Shown here: positions 1-8,497 of the stretch, piece after piece
Layout of the letters: every line of letters begins with the position of its first letter
How positions within the stretch are numbered: position 1 is the first letter of the stretch
DNA from: GN02-872 sp963518665
GTDB taxonomy: Bacteria > Patescibacteriota > Gracilibacteria > BD1-5 > UBA6164
Direction: 5' to 3'
Assembly (NCBI GenBank): GCA_963518665.1
Contig: CAUQKR010000005.1
Span: forward strand, 1-46,897
Length of the DNA stretch: 46,897 nt
Notes under the pieces: model-generated
The model's database searches: none
Told to the model about the DNA's origin: nothing
The model's input: the letters and a program-made list of their open reading frames with translations, nothing else
Made by a program: the position numbers and the translations under genes

Positions 1-55
1 TTTGTTGTTTGTTGTTTGTTGTTTGTTGTTTGTTGTTTGTTGTTTGTTGTTTGTT
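1..55. repeat. Heptanucleotide tandem repeat (TTTGTTG)n
   Basis: Seven perfect TTTGTTG units plus six bases of an eighth; the array may continue beyond the left edge. On the minus strand it reads CAACAAA repeats that start three codons after an ATG. A 7-bp unit is not a multiple of three, so each gain or loss of a unit would shift the frame of the gene beginning at position 60. Confidence 0.95.
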
Positions 56-60
56 AACAT
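1..60 (-). CDS. 5' end of a minus-strand gene with repeat-encoded N-terminus (partial)
   Basis: An ATG at 60-58 follows an AAGGAG ribosome-binding site (spacing 5 nt), a strong promoter and a palindrome, and it opens a frame running off the left edge. The visible product is MLTNNKQQ followed by the seven-residue period TTNNKQQ, which comes from the heptamer repeat. Three units make 21 nt, hence the 7-residue period; none of the three frames of the array contains a stop. The rest of the gene is outside the window, so its function is unknown. A repeat directly after the start codon is the classic layout of a phase-variable gene in other bacteria. The alternative is that the repeat is untranslated leader and the true start lies further left. 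Confidence 0.5.
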   Translation of the reverse strand, partial: MLTNNKQQTTNNKQQTTNNK

Positions 61-65
61 ACTTT

Positions 66-115
66 CTCCTTATCTTATAATAAGATAATTATCTTTTTTT
101 GTTAGCTTTTGTCAA
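66..115 (-). promoter_or_regulatory. Promoter, palindrome and RBS of the repeat-bearing gene
   Basis: On the minus strand, TTGACA (115-110) and GATAAT (93-88) are separated by 16 bp. A perfect inverted repeat, TTATCTTA-TAA-TAAGATAA (70-88), begins at the -10 box and ends next to the AGGAG ribosome-binding site. It could be a repressor operator or a hairpin at the 5' end of the mRNA that masks the ribosome-binding site. Confidence 0.6.
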
Positions 116-135
116 ATATTTTTACTTATTTTACC

Positions 136-163
136 TTGACTAAAATACTTTTTTAGTTTTAAT
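136..163 (+). promoter_or_regulatory. Candidate promoter of the TehB-like gene
   Basis: TTGACT (136-141), a 16-bp spacer, then TTTAAT (158-163), one mismatch from the -10 consensus. The element points at the gene starting at 226 and diverges from the promoter of the repeat-bearing gene. Confidence 0.4.
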
Positions 164-225
164 TTTTTATTGTTTTTATTTAAAAAATTATTATAATTAC
201 AAAAATATTTTTTAATAAAATTTTT

Positions 226-1128
226 ATGTCAGAGATTCCATACAATTTTTACAGATACAAACAATTACCTATTTTTACAGAAAAAACTATCCCAAAATGA
301 CTTTTAACTTCACATAACACAAAAATCGGAGTTTATGGGAAAATAAATGTTCTAGAGTGAAAACTAAAATATTTTTATCTAAAAAATGAGGCTTGAGAAA
401 TAGAAAAAGAAGTTTTTGTCGAAGCTGGTGATTATATAGTTTCTGAGCCACAGAAATGGCATAAAATAGAAGCTATATGAGAAACAAAAATTTTTATAGA
501 TTTTTATGAAAAAAAAGATGAAAAAATAACAAATTTAGAAAAAGATTTTTTTAAGACTTTTCCTGAATATGCTCCACATTTTGAAGTTTACAAACTTCTG
601 GAGATGATAGAAAATAAAGAAAATAAAAAAGCTCTTGATTTGGGGTCTGGACTTGGAAGAAATAGTTTACTTTTAGCTAAAGCTTGATTAAAAGTACACA
701 GTTTTGACAAAAATCTTGAGTGACTTTTACAAACAAAAACAAAAGCACAAAAAAATAATTTGGATTTAGAGATTTTTCAAAAAGATTTAAACAAAGATTT
801 AATTTTAGAAAATTATGATGTGATTATTTCAACTGTTGCTTTGCAATTTTTAGAAAAGGATTCTGCTACTACCTTACTAAAATCTGCTATAGAAAAAACA
901 AATATTTGATGATACAATTTGATAATTGTACCTATTTTATCAGATGATTTAGTTTGCAAAATAGATTTTCCGAACTTGAGAACTTATGAAGAATATTTAG
1001 AATTTTACAAAGATTGGGAAATTATCTTCAGTGACGATATGATTTGAAAATTTCATAGAACTGATGAAAGATGAAAAAAAATTCCTGCAAGATTTGCGAC
1101 AATAATAGCAAGAAAAAATAAGAACTAG
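226..1128 (+). CDS. tehB: TehB-like SAM-dependent methyltransferase with N-terminal DUF1971-type domain
   Basis: The 300-residue product has the two-part build of long TehB proteins. Residues 1 to about 105 form a small beta-rich domain (YKQLPIFTEKTIP, LLTSHNTKIGVYGKI, EPQKWHKIE) like the DUF1971/TehB N-terminal domain. Residues about 110-300 form a class I methyltransferase with SAM motif I ALDLGSGLGRNS near residue 136. TehB enzymes methylate tellurite and related oxyanions in the cytoplasm; the physiological substrate here is not evident. Several glycines are TGA, including those of EGKLKYFYL and IGGYNLI. The ATG at 226 is the first in frame and has no Shine-Dalgarno sequence. The gene stands alone and shares a terminator with the convergent gene at 1144. 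The family is clear; tellurite as substrate is inferred from the family. Confidence 0.85.
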
Positions 1129-1152
1129 AAAAATTTCTAGTTCTTATTTTTT
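1120..1152. terminator. Bidirectional terminator between tehB-like gene and transporter
   Basis: A 12-bp stem AAGAACTAGAAA / TTTCTAGTTCTT with a 2-nt loop, followed by a T run. It overlaps the last codons of both convergent genes. Confidence 0.8.
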
Positions 1153-2196
1153 ACTTTTTGAAAGTAAAATCGAAATATTCTTTGTTTGAGGAGTTTTTGA
1201 TAAAATTATATTTAAAACAGCCATTATTGGAGTTGCCAGAAAAGCTCACATTACTCACCAAAGTTGTCACCAAAAAAGCAAAGAAATAATTATAACCAAA
1301 GTACTTAAATTTAGTCTTTCTCACATAAATTTTGGTTCTACAAAATTTCAAGTTATAATTTGTGGAATATAAAGACAAACTAGCATAAAAAATGATGCTC
1401 CGATACTGTCAAAAGTTACTAAAGAATACAAAAATGGAAGTCAAAGTGCAATTATAGCTCAAACAATCGGTATAAAATCCATAAAAAATACAACTAAACC
1501 AAAAGTCAAAGCAAACTCAAGTCAAAATAAAGTCATAATTATTGTTGCAACAAGTGCATTAAACAAAGCCAAGAAAAATTTTGTTGATAAATAAATATTT
1601 AAATCAGTTTGGATTTTTAAATAAATATTTTGTACGACTTTGAATCCTTTTACATCAAATAAATATTTTGCTTTTTGTTTAAAATCTTTTCTCTCTAAAA
1701 ATATAAAAAACAGAAATATAATTATAGTTCAAATTAAAGATAAAACAGAGCTAAAAGTAGAAAAAATATTTTTTCAAATCGAAGAAAAATTTATTTTTGA
1801 AAGTAAGGAATTCAAATAATCAAAAGTTAAATAATCTTTTGTACTTACTCAAAAATAAGAAAATCACTCATCAATAGAATAAAAAATTTTTGAAAAACCT
1901 TGAAGAAATTTTTCAGAATTATCAAAAAATCATTTTGCCTGAGTAAATAAAATAAATCAAACAAAAAGTACAAATCCTAAAAAAATTAAAAAAGTTACAA
2001 GTCCAGATAAAAATCCATTTTTTAAATATTTTTTCAAAAAACTTTGGATTCAAGTGAAAAGTATAAGTAAAAAAAATGAAACAATTAAAGGAACAAAAAT
2101 AAATTCTCAAATAGAAAGAATATAAAATCCTAAAAATAAGACAATACACCAAACTCAAATTTGAATATTTTTTAAATAAGTTTCTTTATCAAACAT
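1144..2196 (-). CDS. AI-2E family (DUF20/PerM) transporter, first copy
   Basis: The 350-residue protein is strongly hydrophobic, with about seven or eight membrane segments and a soluble stretch around residues 110-230. The C-terminal part has the family signature: DFIPIVGAIIALGLPFLYS, then YIPQIITGNFVEPKFMGERL, then a final helix with LLFWGQLWGVMGAFLATPI. Family members export small molecules or act as Na+/H+ antiporters in the cytoplasmic membrane; AI-2 export is shown for only some. Many membrane glycines (GVMG, GNF) are TGA. The gene runs convergent to the TehB-like gene with a shared terminator. A second family member lies at 29961. The substrate is unknown. Confidence 0.85.
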
Positions 2197-2318
2197 AAGA
2201 AAAATAAAATTTTAAATAAATAATATTTACTATTTTATACAAAAAAGTCTTTTTTTCAAAAAAAATTGTAAAAATCAGTTTTTTAGATAAACTTAAAAAT
2301 ATTTTTTAACTAAGATTT

Positions 2319-3386
2319 ATGCTACCAATAATAATGTCGATTATTTTAATACTTTTTGCTTTAATAATTAGTTTTTTAACAAAATGAGTTTTTTGATTAA
2401 CTTGGAAATATTTTTTTACAATTTTTGCTTTATTTTTTGTTTTAATTATAACTTTTCCTTTATGAATGTTTCTCTGAATGGAAAAAGAAAATATTTTTAC
2501 TGAAATCCTTTATAAAATATGAGCTTTTTTTATTTGAACTTTGTTTTTGACAACTTTGATTTTGCTTCCTATTTTAATTATTTCAAAAATTTTTTCTTAT
2601 CCTTTGAGTTTCAATCTAAAAATAATAACTTTAGTTTTGATTATTGCTTTCAATATTTACTGAGTTTTTAATTGAGTTTCTACAACTGTAAGAAACCTGA
2701 CAATTAAGACCAAAAAAGAAACTTCTATAAAATGAAAAAAATTTATTTTAGTTGCAGATAATCATTATTGAAATATTTTTTGAGAAAATTCTGCAAAAAA
2801 ATTTGTAGAAAAAGTAAATTCTTTAAAGGCTGAATTTGTTTTAATTGCTTGAGATTTATTTGATTGACCAAAAATAGATTTTGAAAAAATTGCAAAAGTT
2901 TTGTGACAAATAAATAAACCAGTTTATTTTGCTCCTGGAAATCATGAAGAATATTGAGATGAGCAAAGTATGCTTGAAGTAATCAAAAAAAATAATATAA
3001 ATGTCTTAACAAATGAAGTAAAAGAGCTAGATTCTGTAACTATTTGATGAGTAACTTATAGTGAAAGTAAATCAAAAGAAAATTTTGAAAAACTTTTGGA
3101 TTTGATTCCTGTTTCTGAAAAAAATTTTAATATTTTAATAAAACACGAGCCAACTTTTCAAAAAGAAGCTTGGGAAAAAAATTATGATTTAGTTGTTTCA
3201 TGACACACTCACAACTGACAAATGTGGCCTTTTTCTCTAATTGCAAGAAATATTTACGGTGAATTTGTTTATTGACTAATTGAAAGAAATGGGAAATATT
3301 CTATCACAACAAGCTGAATCTGAAACTGGTGACCACTTCAAAGATTATGAAGTAGAAGTGAAATTATGTTAATCGAAGTAAAATAA
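2319..3386 (+). CDS. Membrane-anchored metallophosphoesterase (YkuE/YaeI-like)
   Basis: The 355-residue protein has four predicted membrane helices in residues 1 to about 130, then a calcineurin-like phosphoesterase domain. The metal-binding motifs are in order: VADNHYGN, AGDLFDGP, PGNHEEY, and the late pair IKHEP and SGHTHNGQMWP. The spacing fits the YkuE-like membrane phosphoesterases, some of which act on lipid-linked substrates such as UDP-diacylglucosamine or on membrane lipids. The Asp-Ile/Leu-His of the first motif is Asp-Asn-His here; the DxH metal ligands are kept. The start is the first ATG; another in-frame ATG five codons on is possible. There is no ribosome-binding site. The gene is followed by a stem-loop shared with the convergent flavoprotein gene. 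Confidence 0.85.
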
Positions 3387-3417
3387 AAAATCTCTAAATA
3401 GAGATTTTTTATTTTTT
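3385..3417. terminator. Bidirectional terminator
   Basis: An 11-bp stem AAAAAATCTCT / AGAGATTTTTT with loop AAAT, flanked by A and T runs. It serves the convergent phosphoesterase and flavoprotein genes. Confidence 0.75.
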
Positions 3418-4545
3418 TCAAAAATTTTTATTTATATTTTGAGAAGCCACAAAAGCTGAAGACCAAGCCCATTGTAAGTTAAAACCTCAAGTTTTTCAAG
3501 TCACATCAACCACTTCTCAAATAAAATAAAGGTTTTCTATCTTTTTTGTTTGCATATGATTATCAAGCTCAGAAGTTGAAACTCAACCTCAAGTTGCCTT
3601 TGCTTCTCTCCAACTTCTCCAGTTTTGTAAATCAAGATCTATGAAATTTTTTTCCTCTGTCAATTCAAAAAATTTTACTAAACTTTTTGGAGTTATTTCT
3701 AAATCAAATTCTAGATTTATAAATAAATTTTCTAAAATATATTTTTCAAAATCATTTTCATCGATTTTTTGTTTATTTAAATATTCTCAGATTGCATTTG
3801 AAAGATTGTGAATAATTGGTCAACTAACTCAAAAATGAGTAAAAAGCAAAGGTCCATTTTCAGAATAAATAAATTTTTTATCATTTTTTCTATCAAAAAG
3901 TTTCATTTGCAGATTTGTAGAAACTCCTGAAACTTCTGACAAATCCCTTTTTGTAGCCATTCCACAAAGTGTTCTATAAGGAGAAACAATCTCAAGTCAC
4001 AAATTTTTTGCTATTTCATAACCTTCTCAAGTTGTACCGATTTGAGGAAAACTTTTTCATCCAGAAGAAATTATCAAATTTTTTGAAAAATATTTTTCTC
4101 CTAAGTTAGTTTCTATTTCAAAAAGATTTTCTTTATTTTTTGAAATATTTTTTACATCTTGTTTCAGCTTTAATTCACAATTATTATTTTTTAGGTTTTT
4201 CAATAAACAATCCAAAAGTTCCCTACTATCTCAACTTTTTAAAATAAGTCTACTTCTATCTTCTTCAACTATTTCAATTCAAATTTTTCAAAAAAAACTC
4301 ATTATATCCCAATTTGTAAAAGATGAGAAAATCGAAAGCAAAAATTTTTTATTTTGTGTAAAATAATCTCTCATTGGCTCTATATCCATATTTGAAACAT
4401 TTGCTCTTTCTCCACCTGACATCAAAACTTTTGTTCAGGGTTTATCTGTTTTTTCTAAAATTATTTTTTTTAGATTTTTATCAAGACAAATTCCAGAAAA
4501 AAGTCCAGCAGCTCCAGCTCAAACTATAACTACATCGTAAATCAT
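3409..4545 (-). CDS. HI0933/BaiN-family FAD-dependent oxidoreductase (flavoprotein)
   Basis: The 378-residue protein begins MIYDVVIVGAGAAGLFSGI, a dinucleotide-binding Rossmann motif, followed by KVLMSGGERANVSN, the family-specific segment after the first FAD motif. The C-terminus carries TGGVSTSEL and LYFIGEVVDVTGKTGGFNLQ, the closing FAD-binding signature of the HI0933 family (Pfam HI0933_like, TIGR00275). These are cytoplasmic flavoproteins; a few reduce steroid double bonds (BaiN), but most have no known substrate. The gene follows the aldehyde dehydrogenase after a 9-nt gap and is probably co-transcribed with it. Redox of a shared small substrate is possible but unsupported. Confidence 0.9.
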
Positions 4546-4554
4546 CAATTTTTT

Positions 4555-5925
4555 TTATAAAATAATTACTTTTTTATTTGTAAAAGCTTTTAGTCACTCT
4601 GGTCAATTTTCTTTTCAATAACCAGATTTTTTTACTCAACCAAAAGGTAAACTTACTTGAGATGCTGCACCTTTATTCAAAAAAATCATTCATCATTCCA
4701 ATCTTTTTGCAATATTTACAATTTCATCATTATCATCTCAAAAAACACAAGCAGAAAGTCAAAATTCACTTTCATTTGCAAGTTTTATTGCTTCAGAAAT
4801 ATCTTTTACTTTTATAATTGATAAAACTGGTCAAAAAATTTCTTCTTTAAAACTTGTCATTTCTTTTGTTACTGAAGCCAAAATTGTCGGAGAATAAAAA
4901 AATCATTTTCTGTCAATAATTTCTCATCAAACTAGAAGTTCTGCTCACTCAGAAATAGTTTTTTTCACTTGTTTATCTATTTCTAAAACTAAATCTTTTC
5001 TTGCTAAAGGTCAAACTTGAGTTTTTTCATCTTTGGGATCTCAAACTATCAGATTTTTTACAGCCTCAAAAGCAAATCTACAAAAATCATCATAATATTT
5101 TTCTGGAACTATAAATCTTTTTGAAGAATTACATTTTTGTCATCAATTTGCCATTCTGATTTTTACAGCATCCTCTGCAACTTTTTTTATATCTGAAGTT
5201 TCAGCAACAATAAAAGCATCATTTCCGCCAAGCTCCAAAACTGATCTTTTTAAATATTTTCAAGCTAAGCTTCAAACAATTGATCAAGCTCTTTCTGAAC
5301 CTGTTAAATTCACTCCCTGAACTTCATTTTTTGATAAAATATATTCTGTATCAGAAGTAGAAGCAAAAATATTTTGGTAAACTCAAACTGGAAATCCAGC
5401 TTCCAAAAATAACTCTTCAATTCTTTTTCAAGCAAGTGGAGTATTCTCAGCATGTTTATAAATTACTGTATTTCAAGCTAAAATATTTGGAACTGCAGCT
5501 CTCAAAACTTGATTAAATGGAAAATTCCAAGGAGCAATTCCATAAATAACTCAAATAGGGTCATATTGACTCAAAACTTTTAATCAATTTGATTCATAAG
5601 CTTCTTCTTTCAAAATTTCTTCAAAATTTTCAGCAAACCATTTTATTAAATTTACAGTTTTTGTAAGTCAAGCAAAAGAAGCACTATAAAGCATTCACAT
5701 CTCTTTTGTCTCAATTTCAGCAAGTTCTGCCTGATTTTTTAAAATAACTTCTGACAATTTTAACATTAAAGATTTTTTTTCTTTTTTATCCAGATTTTTC
5801 CAAGATAAATAAGAATAGTAAGCTATTTTTATTTTTTCATCAAGCTCAACTCTAGAAAGAACATCAAACTCTGCATTTAATTCCTCTGTAAAAGGATTTA
5901 TAGAAATAAATTTTTCTTTTTTCAT
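4555..5925 (-). CDS. NAD(P)-dependent aldehyde dehydrogenase (succinate-semialdehyde dehydrogenase-like)
   Basis: The 456-residue protein has the order of an ALDH superfamily enzyme: PWNFPFNQVLRAAVPNILAG (cofactor binding), NLTGSERAG, the catalytic glutamate in LELGGNDAF, the catalytic cysteine in GGQKCNSSKR, and EEIFGPVLSI near the C-terminus. Length and the GQxC segment fit the shorter GabD/YneI-type succinate-semialdehyde dehydrogenases. It oxidises an aldehyde to an acid with NAD(P)+ in the cytoplasm. No GABA pathway genes are nearby, so the substrate is uncertain. It is the first gene of a likely two-gene operon with the flavoprotein. The start is the first ATG (MKKEKFISINPF). Confidence 0.88.
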
Positions 5926-5975
5926 AAATATTTTTTAATAATTTTTTTAATTATAATTTTTATTTACAAAAAATC

Positions 5976-6006
5976 AAAAAAAAAATCTCTATTAAAGAGA
6001 TTTTTG
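5976..6006 (-). terminator. Terminator of the TerC-type gene
   Basis: A 10-bp stem AAAAATCTCT / AGAGATTTTT. On the minus strand it is followed by a long T run. The hairpin overlaps the stop codon of the gene at 5992. Confidence 0.75.
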
Positions 6007-6987
6007 TTTTTTGTTATCAACTACAGACCAAACCAAAGTTCAAACCAAAACTACTGCAATTATAACCAAAGAATGAGTTGTCTTTACATGATAAACTGGA
6101 GCAATTACCATTTTTAATCAGATAAAAGACAAAATCACAGCCAAACCATAATGAAGTTTTGAAAATAAATTTATAGAATTTGCAAGTAAAAAATAAAGTG
6201 AACGAAGTCCTAAAATAGCAAAAATATTTGAAGTATAAAGAATAAAAGGGTCGTTTGAAATAGCAAAAATTGCAGGAATACTATCAATTGCAAAAACTAA
6301 ATCTGTAATCTCAATAATAACTAAAGTTATAAAAAGTGGAGTTACAACTTTTACTCAATTTTCAATTGTAAAAAATTTTCAGCTATCAAGTTTGTCTGTT
6401 GCTTTAAAAAATTTTTTTACCAATTTATAAGCAAAATTTTCTGAAATATCTTTTTTTTCTTCCTCATCATCTGATTTCCAAGATTTTATTCCTGAATAAA
6501 TCAAAAATATTCAAAAAATAAATAAAATAGGATTAAATTCAAAAGTTTTTCCTGAAAAATTTAGTATAAAATTTGTCAGATTTATTATTTCAACTCAAGC
6601 AAAAATAAAAATTGCGCGAAAAATAATAGCTCACAAAACTCAATAAAAAAGAATTTTATGTTGAAATTGTTTTGAGATTTTAAAAAACCCAAAAACTAAA
6701 ATAAATACAAATAAATTATCTACAGAAAGAGATTTTTCTATCCAATAAGCTCATTGAAATTCAGCAAATTTTTCTACTCAAAAAAGCCAGTAAACAATTC
6801 CCGAAAAAATCATAGCAAAACTTATCCAAACAATCGAATAAATAAGAGCCTCTTTGTTTGAAACTTCGTGATTTTTTTTGTTAAAAACTCACAAGTCCAA
6901 AATAAGCATAATAATTATAAGTAAAGCAAAACCTCAAACAAGCCAAGGATATTCCATTACATAATTTATAGTGTGATTTGCACTCAT
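5992..6987 (-). CDS. TerC/Alx-family integral membrane protein
   Basis: The 331-residue protein has about nine predicted membrane helices. The family signatures are present: EKSLSVDNLFVFILVFGFF in the first half and the matching VIIEITDLVFAIDSIPAIFAIS in the second half, each with the conserved acidic residues proposed to bind metal, plus NIFAILGLRSLYFLL. A charged loop rich in Asp, Glu and Lys separates the halves. TerC-type proteins export manganese or help load metal on secreted proteins; some are linked to tellurite resistance. The gene is monocistronic. Together with the TehB-like gene 5 kb upstream it could suggest metal or oxyanion tolerance, but the two are not in one operon. Confidence 0.9.
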
Positions 6988-7075
6988 TTTAATTTTTTTA
7001 GATTATAAAAATAAAATTTTTTAGAAAATAATTTTATATATTTTTTTGTTTTTGTAAAATAAATTTTTTCAAAAT

Positions 7076-7102
7076 AAAAAGAGAAAATTTTTTTCTCTTT
7101 TT
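7076..7102 (-). terminator. Terminator of the pilin gene
   Basis: A 12-bp stem AAAAAGAGAAAA / TTTTCTCTTTTT with a 3-nt loop directly after the stop codon of the minus-strand gene. Confidence 0.65.
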
Positions 7103-7103
7103 A

Positions 7104-8215
7104 TTAAGTATCTGAAATACAGATAACAAAAATTCATCAAAATTCATCCATTCAATCTTTTATATAACTTTGAACATCTCTTCTGAAATGTGTAAAATAA
7201 TAAAAATCACTTCCATTATAATTTTCACTACTCCAATAACCTTGCTCCTGAATAATATCATCAAATTCCTCATATGTTTTTTTATAACAACTATAATTTT
7301 CAATATGTCATTGTTCAGCAAATGTAGGTAACCTCCAAGTATTTTTTCAATCAGTTCTTAAATCTTTACAATATTTTTTTGCACCGAACCAAAAAGTTTT
7401 TGTATTTTTTACTTCCCTACTCCATAAGAGTCCTGTTTGATTATCTTTTATTACATTTCAATCAACTGTAAATCTTCAATAAGAATTTCTATCACATTGT
7501 CAATTATTAACTAATTTATTTTCAAGTCATTCTAATTCTTTTAATTTATTTTTAATTTCTTCTTTTGTAAGTCAATTTTTATTTAATAAATTTTTTGCTT
7601 CTGTTAATCTTGTATCAAAAAAATTCTTACTTCTTTCTGATTTTCATGTTTTATTTACTCACTCTAGTTCTGTTATTCTAGCTTGTAGTTGATTTTTTAA
7701 ATTTTCTAATTCTTTATCAATTGCATTATTTTGATTTCCTTGATTTTGATTATTTGAAACTGTATTATTTGCTAAACTTCAGTTTATATATTTACTTTCT
7801 CAATCCAAAACTACTTTTGCAGTTTTTGTTTTGTCTGCTTGATTTGTGATTACCTCTATTTTATATGGTTTTTTTGTAACTGGATCTCTTGGTAAAGTAG
7901 AAAGTGAAGAGTTTACTCTTTCCCAAGCTCAAGTTCAAAAAACTTGATTTCATTCAAAAGTATCAAAAGCTGGATAATCTCACTTTTGAGCTTTGTAGAT
8001 TTCTAATGCTTTTTCTATGTTATTTTTATCTGCTAGTCTTTTTACATCTCTTGCTTCTCCTGGATATTGTCCTAGAGTTATAAAAGCAATAGTTGCAAGT
8101 ATAGCAATAATTGTTACTACTATTATAAGTTCTACAAGAGTAAATCAAAATTTATTTTTTGATAAACAAGAATTTACCCCCCCCCGTATTTTGGCTTAAA
8201 ATAAAGATTTTTCAT
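7104..8215 (-). CDS. Type IV pilin-like protein with DUF1566 (Lcl C-terminal) domain; frame broken at a G9 tract
   Basis: The main frame encodes a class III prepilin end, KNKFG|FTLVELIIVVTIIAILA, with the cleavage-site glycine as TGA. A linker rich in Asn and Gln follows, then a coiled-coil-like stretch, then a C-terminal domain with DUF1566/Lcl_C traits (RFTVDGNVIKDNQTGLLW, KYCKDL, WRLPTFAE, GYWSSENYNG). That domain occurs on surface and fimbrial proteins. No usual start codon lies in this frame upstream of GFTLVEL. The only good start, ATG at 8215 (MKNLYFKPKY), is out of frame because the G run at 8185-8177 has 9 bases: the frame from ATG stops after 13 codons. With 10 or 7 G the two frames join into about 371 residues. 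The product would be a minor pilin or pilus-tip adhesin. As given the gene is off; a sequencing error in the homopolymer is the main alternative. Confidence 0.8.
8177..8185. repeat. G9 homopolymer (C9 on + strand) in the prepilin leader
   Basis: Nine consecutive C on the plus strand. I saw no comparable G/C run elsewhere in this very AT-rich window. It lies between the start codon and the prepilin cleavage site of the pilin gene and sets its reading frame. Confidence 0.95.
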
Positions 8216-8435
8216 ATATTTTATAATTAATTAAGTAAAATTTTTTAACAATTTAAAGTTTAACTTTTAAAAGCAAAAAATCAAATAAAAAAAATTTTTT
8301 AGATTGACAAAAGTTTATTTTTATTTTTTAAAAATCTATTTATTTTTTACTTTTATTTGACTTTTCTTATTTTTAGCTTAAAATTCATACATAAGAACAA
8401 AAAAAAATTTTTATTTACGAAAAAACTTTATATTT

Positions 8436-8463
8436 TTGACTTTTAATAAAAATATTGTATAAT
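8436..8463 (+). promoter_or_regulatory. Promoter of the secreted surface protein
   Basis: TTGACT (8436-8441), a 16-bp spacer, TATAAT (8458-8463), 34 bp before the start codon. The rest of the 8216-8497 gap is AT-rich and must also hold the pilin promoter, for which I see no convincing boxes. Confidence 0.75.
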
Positions 8464-8497
8464 ATATAAGTATATTTTAATTTTTAATAAAATTTTT

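Noticed and set aside
1..55. CRISPR array
   Set aside because: The repeat unit is 7 bp with no spacers; it is a simple tandem repeat.
8017..8199. Plus-strand ORF of 60 residues across the pilin N-terminus
   Set aside because: Antisense of the conserved GFTLVEL pilin segment; no promoter or ribosome-binding site.
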